From Blasia pusilla (Eukaryota; Marchantiophyta; Marchantiopsida; Blasiales), in assembly GCA_050084515.1 (NCBI GenBank), contig CM114275.1, positions 6,510,001 to 6,574,000 on the forward strand: a stretch of 64,000 bases of DNA. The letters are read 5' to 3'. Below are positions 59,251-64,000 of this stretch, in pieces (position 1 is the stretch's first letter; each line of letters starts with the position of its first letter). The position numbers were made by a program, and so were the translations under genes. Under the pieces are notes generated by a model, which ran no database searches, was not told the DNA's origin, and saw only the letters and a list, made by a program, of their open reading frames with translations.

Positions 59251-59930
59251 GTGTCGACCATAGCGTTGGGGGTGGCCCCCAGAGTGAGTCAGGCTCCCCT
59301 TTTTTTCGCCATAGAGTTGGAAACGTTGGGAGTTGGACCCGTTGAGGTGTTCCGGCTGGCCGCCATGTTATGTGAGCATGGAGAGGTGACTGCCTCTTGT
59401 TCAGATGTACTTGAGGAGGTGGTGGACTTGCCCTCAAAGCAGGTGCTCGGGACGTTCTCCACAAAGTTATGGCATGCGGCGGCGGAAAAGTTGGTAGATA
59501 TGCCAGCTCGAGTGGCCATAGAGCAAGCAGTGGTGACACCTGGTGTAATGTTACTGGATAACCTATCCGGAGTATATTTCTTGGTTAGTCCAACGGGGAC
59601 AGTGTACCACCCGCAATGCATCCTACTTGATTCGAGAGCGCAGGCCTTGATGTTAGGGAAGGCGGCGTGTTTAGCGTTGGGGTTACGGAAGGCCGACATC
59701 CAGCCCTGTCCCTTCCAGATACATATCTCGATTGGGGGTGTGTCACCCATGCAATATATGACTCGACAGGAGATAGTTGTCAGAGTCTAGCCAGAGCATG
59801 CAACGGATATTGCTATGGTGCGCACATTGGGATTACGACACCGGTTGAGTCCTACGATGTGTTGGTGGGGAGTATGGTGCTAAATCCCCTAGGATTCATC
59901 CTTGACTTCTAGGAGGAGACTGTTGCTTAT
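59251..59930 (+). pseudogene. Retropepsin-like protease remnant
   Basis: CILLDSRAQALMLGKAACLA near 59620 corresponds to the active-site segment (consensus D-S/T-G-A), with Arg in place of Gly, which should abolish activity. Downstream IHISIGGVSP, then in another frame ITTPVESYDVLVGSMVLNPL (about 59830), continue the domain. Upstream is a helical segment (VATL-poor, KLWHAAAEKLVDMPARV). Confidence 0.6.
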
Positions 59931-61850
59931 CGGCCAGGGTGGAGGTCATGTGACAGGCGGATGAGTCAGTTACCCGTGCAATTTGCGGGATCACGAGACG
60001 AGTCTGTGACCACGTTGGCAGCTTTCATGGGTAGTGTTAGCTGCCCAGGAGAGTTGTTGGAGGGGAACGCACATGCAGAGGATGTCCCAATAGCGGATAG
60101 TCCCACGGAGAGACAAGCCATGGCGGGTGTCTCTTCCCATATTGGCGAGACCTCTTCACCCCATGGGGTACGACTCTAGAGCTACAGAGGAGTGTCGATG
60201 ACCTTGCGAGGCAGGTGTGAAGTCATACCTTTATCCCGGAGCAGAGAGATTCAGGTGGCGATCGGGCTCCTATAGTGGAGACGGTGACACCACTAGATAC
60301 CACACCTGTTGTGTGGCAATGTCTTGAGGAGGGTGTTAGGGTATTAGCTCTCTTTGGAGGGATTAGCATCGGATTAGCTACGGTATTGCTGGCGGGCATA
60401 CGGATGCATCAGTACCTTTATGTGGAGAGAGATGAGACCGTGCGGTGAGTATCATTACGTCACATGGCAAGATTGGTCCCAAGTTATCTTGAGTTGTTGC
60501 CGATATCTACAGTACTTGGGTATCAGCGTACACTACCCACCGACATCTCTTTGGTGGGAGCGCAGGATCTGGATAGAGTTGGCACCATTCATTTGGTGAT
60601 TGATGGATGGCCATGTTAGGGTCATTCATGAGCTGGGCGAGAGTTTGGATCGCATGATCCGAGGTCATGGATGTTTTGGGAGATACTGTAAGTAGTGCGA
60701 CACTTGCAGGAGAGTCAGACATGTTCTCCGGCGTACATTTTGGAGAACGTGCCGTTGTTGGGAGACACTCGTGCACGTGTGATGATGAGTATGCATCAGG
60801 TGAGGTCCTAGTTAGGACTTGCTGTGTTGTTAGATGGAGCGAGAGTTGGATCATGCGCTCATCGTCCACGGCTGTGGTGGATGAACTTGATACCATTAGA
60901 GGTACTGAGTCAAGCATACGATGGAGTTCAGAGAGCACCACATCTCACAGTGGATGCTATTTAGGGCTCACGGCGTCAATCTCAGGTGATGACGCGGGAT
61001 GATAATCCACCGTTGGCAATAGCCAACAGGGTGGGGGAGTTGAGGGAAACCTTACCTACCTTCGTGAGCTTCCCAACATCCCATGCCTTTTGTCAGGGGG
61101 GTCCAGGCATGATTTGGGTTGAGATGACCCGAGCATTGGACGAGCTTACAATAGATGAGCGCGAGCGCGCCATGGGATTTGCTACGGGTACTACGGCGGT
61201 GACAGATATGACTGAGGCAGCACGAAGATAGATGTTGGGGCAGGCGATGGACCTCAACTGTCTCACATGGATAGTTAGCCTAGGTATGGTTGAGCAGAGA
61301 TGGATGCGAGTGTCATCCATGCCGTCACGTCACGAGTTGGAGCATTGCTTACAAGGTCTGTACAGGCATTGGCTGGGGGCGAGACGAGGAGAGATAGGCA
61401 GCCATGGACTTCTTGGGAGGTTGTTTGAGCAAAGAGTGCAAAGGCGGACAGAGTAGCACATGTTCATTTTTTGGATGTGGAGCATGGTGTAGGAGGTCAA
61501 AGTGAAGTGGTTGTCGCAGAGGTGGCTAGGGTTGCTACATAGCAACCAAATCTGGAGATTTCGTCCTCTCCGAGTCACGATGGAGACTTGGGAGCATGTG
61601 ATAGGTCTCAAATTAATAAGAGGATAGCGACGACAAGTTTGTAGGTTTCTAAGAGGGCATGTCAGTTGTTTTGCCTTCAGTATGAGAGACTTGGGTATGC
61701 TGAAGGATTATGGGACACGGATTGAGTTGGCTGGTGATACGCCGATCTTTTGTCAACCCTACAAGTATTCTGATATGGAGCAAACCTTGATTCAGAGCAG
61801 GAGTCAGGACTTGTGGAGAAGTCTTTGACCTTGCTAACGAGACTTGATCA
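59931..61850 (+). pseudogene. Pol linker with the reverse-transcriptase core deleted
   Basis: Recognisable pieces are MTRALDELTIDERERAMGFA and LGQAMDLNCLTWIVSLG (about 61120-61290). Then DLGMLKDYGTRIELAGDTPI, corresponding to the very start of a Ty3 RT domain, appears at about 61690. Within about 100 bases the sequence passes to LTRLDQVWLWGDDQKRAFHE, the RT-connection/RNase H boundary. The palm and its YxDD motif, normally about 150-200 residues, are absent. Confidence 0.7.
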
Positions 61851-62350
61851 GGTTTGGTTGTGGGGAGATGATCAGAAGCGAGCATTTCATGAGCTCAAGG
61901 ACAGGTTGACATCCTCACCCATTTTACAGAGACCAATTAGGGGTCGCCCATTCTAGCTACATACGGATTGAAGCATGTTGGGTCTAGGAGCAATGCTTAC
62001 TCAGAGGAATGACGAGGAGAGGGAGTTTGTTGTGGCTCATCCGAGCCGATCAAACAACATTGTAGAGGCAAAGTACAACTCCTACGAGGGAGAATGCTTG
62101 GCTGTAGTGTGGGCCGTGGCACATTTCAAGTGTTATTTATTCGGTAACCCTTTCACACTTATCACTGATCATCAGTCGTTGACGTGGACGATGGAGTCCG
62201 ACAAGCTTAGGGGAAAGCTTGCTAGGTGGGCTCTACTACTACAAGAGTATGAGTTCGAGGTGGTTCACAGGCCAGGTTGGCTGAACTAAGATGTGGATGG
62301 GTTGAGTCGTAACCCATGTCCGAGTCAGAGAGATGACATAAGAGCTCGAT
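61830..62350 (+). pseudogene. Ty3-type RNase H domain
   Basis: VWLWGDDQKRAFHELKDRL is the standard entry. The domain retains LHTD (first Asp, followed by a stop), YEGECLAVVWAVAHFKCYLF (Glu) and LITDHQSLTW (Asp), and ends with LLQEYEFEVVHRPGW and DGLSRNP. Three in-frame stops (two near 61955-61975, one at 62287) break it. This is the best-preserved domain of the element. Confidence 0.88.
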
Positions 62351-62599
62351 GGTACGGAGTGAGTGATGAGGAGATGGTGCCCGGTTGGCATGCATCTGCC
62401 TATCTTTTTTGGTTGACTATGGTAGGTCAGCCGCTCGTGATGACTCTAGTGGTGGGGGCGGATGATCATTCTTTGGATCCGGAGATCAGTGAGGAGGCGA
62501 CAGGTGGTCATGATATCCATCACGACGTGGAGGTTATGGAGTTCTTGCGTAGTGGCGTCATAGCGAGCACAATGAGTGCTAGGGAGCGGGATCGGATCC

Positions 62600-63470
62600 T
62601 ATAGAGAGCCAGGGGGTTCAGCTGGGAGAGGACTCACATTTTGTGAGTATGGAGAGATGGTAGATTACATGTGGTACCTCGTCCTTCCCAATGAGCACGT
62701 GTAGTGCGACATGCCCATGAGGAGTTGGGGCATTTTGGAGTAAAGCGTACTTATAACTTACTCCAAGTTCAATATTGGTGGCGCGGCATGCATACTGGGG
62801 TATAGCAATTTGTGGCAAGATATATGGTTTTTTTATAGAGTGCAAGCATCCTTCAATGCTTCCACTCTGTACTTACATCCTTTGTCGATTATGGGTTTAG
62901 GTTATAGGTGGAGTTTAGACTTCGCGGGACCTTTGCCATTGACGGGGCGTCATCACATGTACGTGTTTGGTCATGATGGAGCATTTCTCCAAGTGGACAA
63001 AGTTGGTGGCACTACCGGACAAGACAAGCGAGGAAACATCTTATGCGTTTCTAGATCGTGTGCTTAGTCACTTTGGTGCACCGGTGGAAGTGTTGACTGA
63101 CCAGGGTACCGAGTTCAGGGGAGAGTCTAAGGCCTTGTGTGATCAGGCACTTATGGATCACCGCACCATGTCTAGAGATCATCCTGAAGCGGATGGGTTG
63201 GTGGAGAGAGTAGTATTGACGGTGAAGAGAGGATTGCGCAAGTATGGCTTGCAGCGGGGACAGTTGAGGGAGTGGGACCTACAATTGCCATGGTTGGCTA
63301 TGAGTTATCGCTTTAGTCGGAAGGCATCCTTTGCGTCATTTTCACCGTACTTTTTGCTCTTTGGGAGAGAGCCAGATTTACTTGCAGCTATTCGAGGTGA
63401 CATGGCAGAGGTGTTAGATCTTGATGATCCAGATGTGTGGCTACAAGCGTGTTCTTAGAGGGCGGAGATT
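62600..63470 (+). pseudogene. Ty3-type integrase
   Basis: The N-terminal zinc region keeps HEELGHFGVKRTY (the HH pair), but the following Cys pair is lost. The core reads YRWSLDFAGPLPLTG (Asp), then, after a one-base frame change near 62968, EHFSKWTKLVALPDK, VLTDQGTEFRGE (Asp) and DHPEADGLVERVV (Glu). All three DDE residues persist. WDLQLPWLAMSYRFSRKASF and SPYFLLFGREP are the usual C-terminal core landmarks. The frame stops at 63456. Confidence 0.87.
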
Positions 63471-63990
63471 TTTCATAGGGTTATGCCCATGGCCTTTGAG
63501 AACTTAGCTTTTGCTCAACATAGGGATACATTGAGGTACGCGACCATTCGTGGAGCAGGTTATCGTCCAGGGATTAGGAGGTTTCATCTTGTAGATTATG
63601 TGTATTTACAACAGGCGGCACCCACGACGCTATATGTCACTGTAGGGCGCACAATCCTACGTGTGCGCGAGGTATTACCGACCGGAGTCCTCACGTTGGA
63701 GGGACGGGATGGTATGGTTTGGAAGGATCATGTGCACAATTGTGGGCCATGTCATCTTCCGAACGTGGACAGGATAGTGGATCCGAGCTTGGAAGTGGTA
63801 CCTACATGCTTGAGGTGTATATTGTGCGGATCTACGAGGGGTACAACCACCATGTTGATATGGGATGGTTTTTCTCGAGGATGGCATATGTCATGTCTGA
63901 CCCCCCCCTCTTGATGTAGTTCCCACGGGACCATGGATGTGTCCGAGATGTGTATAGGATAGTAGGTCATATCAGGGAGATGTGATATTT
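63471..63990 (+). pseudogene. Integrase C-terminal module with decayed PHD-like finger
   Basis: After a stop, the frame continues with a GDYVYL-like RRFHLVDYVYLQQ segment typical of the integrase C-terminal barrel. About 100 residues later CLRCILCGSTRG, LIWDGFSRGWHMSCLTPP and, after a one-base shift, PWMCPRC match the PHD-finger pattern C4HC3. The usual CDxC pair is changed to WDGF, so zinc binding is probably lost here. A histone-reading tail in place of a chromodomain is the notable point. Confidence 0.65.
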
Positions 63991-64000
63991 TCTATCTGGA

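Larger units (their letters stand above)
55780..64000 (+). mobile_element. Degenerate Ty3/gypsy-like LTR retroelement, truncated by the window end
   Basis: Composition changes at about 55780. Domain order on the + strand is gag with zinc knuckle, protease, a long linker, RNase H, integrase, then a PHD-like module, which is the Ty3/gypsy order (RT/RNase H before integrase). The reverse-transcriptase core is missing and numerous stops and frameshifts occur. LTRs could not be paired because the 3' end lies outside or at the edge of the window. Confidence 0.85.

Overview
The window looks like nuclear DNA of a land plant. It carries one clear host gene, an INDETERMINATE-DOMAIN (IDD) C2H2 zinc-finger transcription factor with introns, surrounded by transposable elements. 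The style of the Ty3-like polyprotein (a PHD-finger-like tail after the integrase) and the sparse gene content suggest an early-diverging lineage (bryophyte or lycophyte grade). That placement is inference from memory of such elements and was not tested.

Layout. 1-2560: AT-rich DNA without a recognisable gene. 2560-8230: GC-richer island full of microsatellites and perfect dyads but with no credible protein. 8231-23090: AT-rich DNA with non-autonomous hAT-like elements (10088, 17685, 20889, 21868), a 28-bp-TIR MITE (18660-18906), a dead Ty3 reverse-transcriptase remnant (15300-15640) and a 329-bp tandem duplication (16992-17656). 23091-32280: GC-rich gene island with the IDD gene on the + strand (coding 25229 to about 29554), its uORF-containing leader and a gene-less 3' flank. 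32281-37357: more AT-rich DNA with further hAT-like copies, including a nested cluster.

37426-54094 is the standout: one composite DNA transposon of about 16.7 kb. It has 71-bp terminal inverted repeats and is bounded by a 166-bp direct repeat of the flank. It carries a Mutator-like (MULE) transposase gene with introns, a second multi-exon gene (about 49262-53421) and possible captured fragments. A short motif, GGCGGCTA/TAGCCGCC, recurs in its introns and spacers but is essentially absent from its exons. It also contains a 37-bp-unit array and a roughly 2-kb polypyrimidine tract.

54261-55780 is AT-rich with a perfect 19-bp-stem hairpin. 55780-64000 is a degenerate Ty3/gypsy-like retroelement on the + strand: gag, protease, a pol lacking the reverse-transcriptase core, RNase H, integrase and a decayed PHD-like module. 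It runs off the window end.

The IDD gene is the only plausible functional host locus. Both coding mobile elements are damaged here: the MULE by a tandem duplication and frameshifts, the Ty3 element by stops, frameshifts and the internal deletion.
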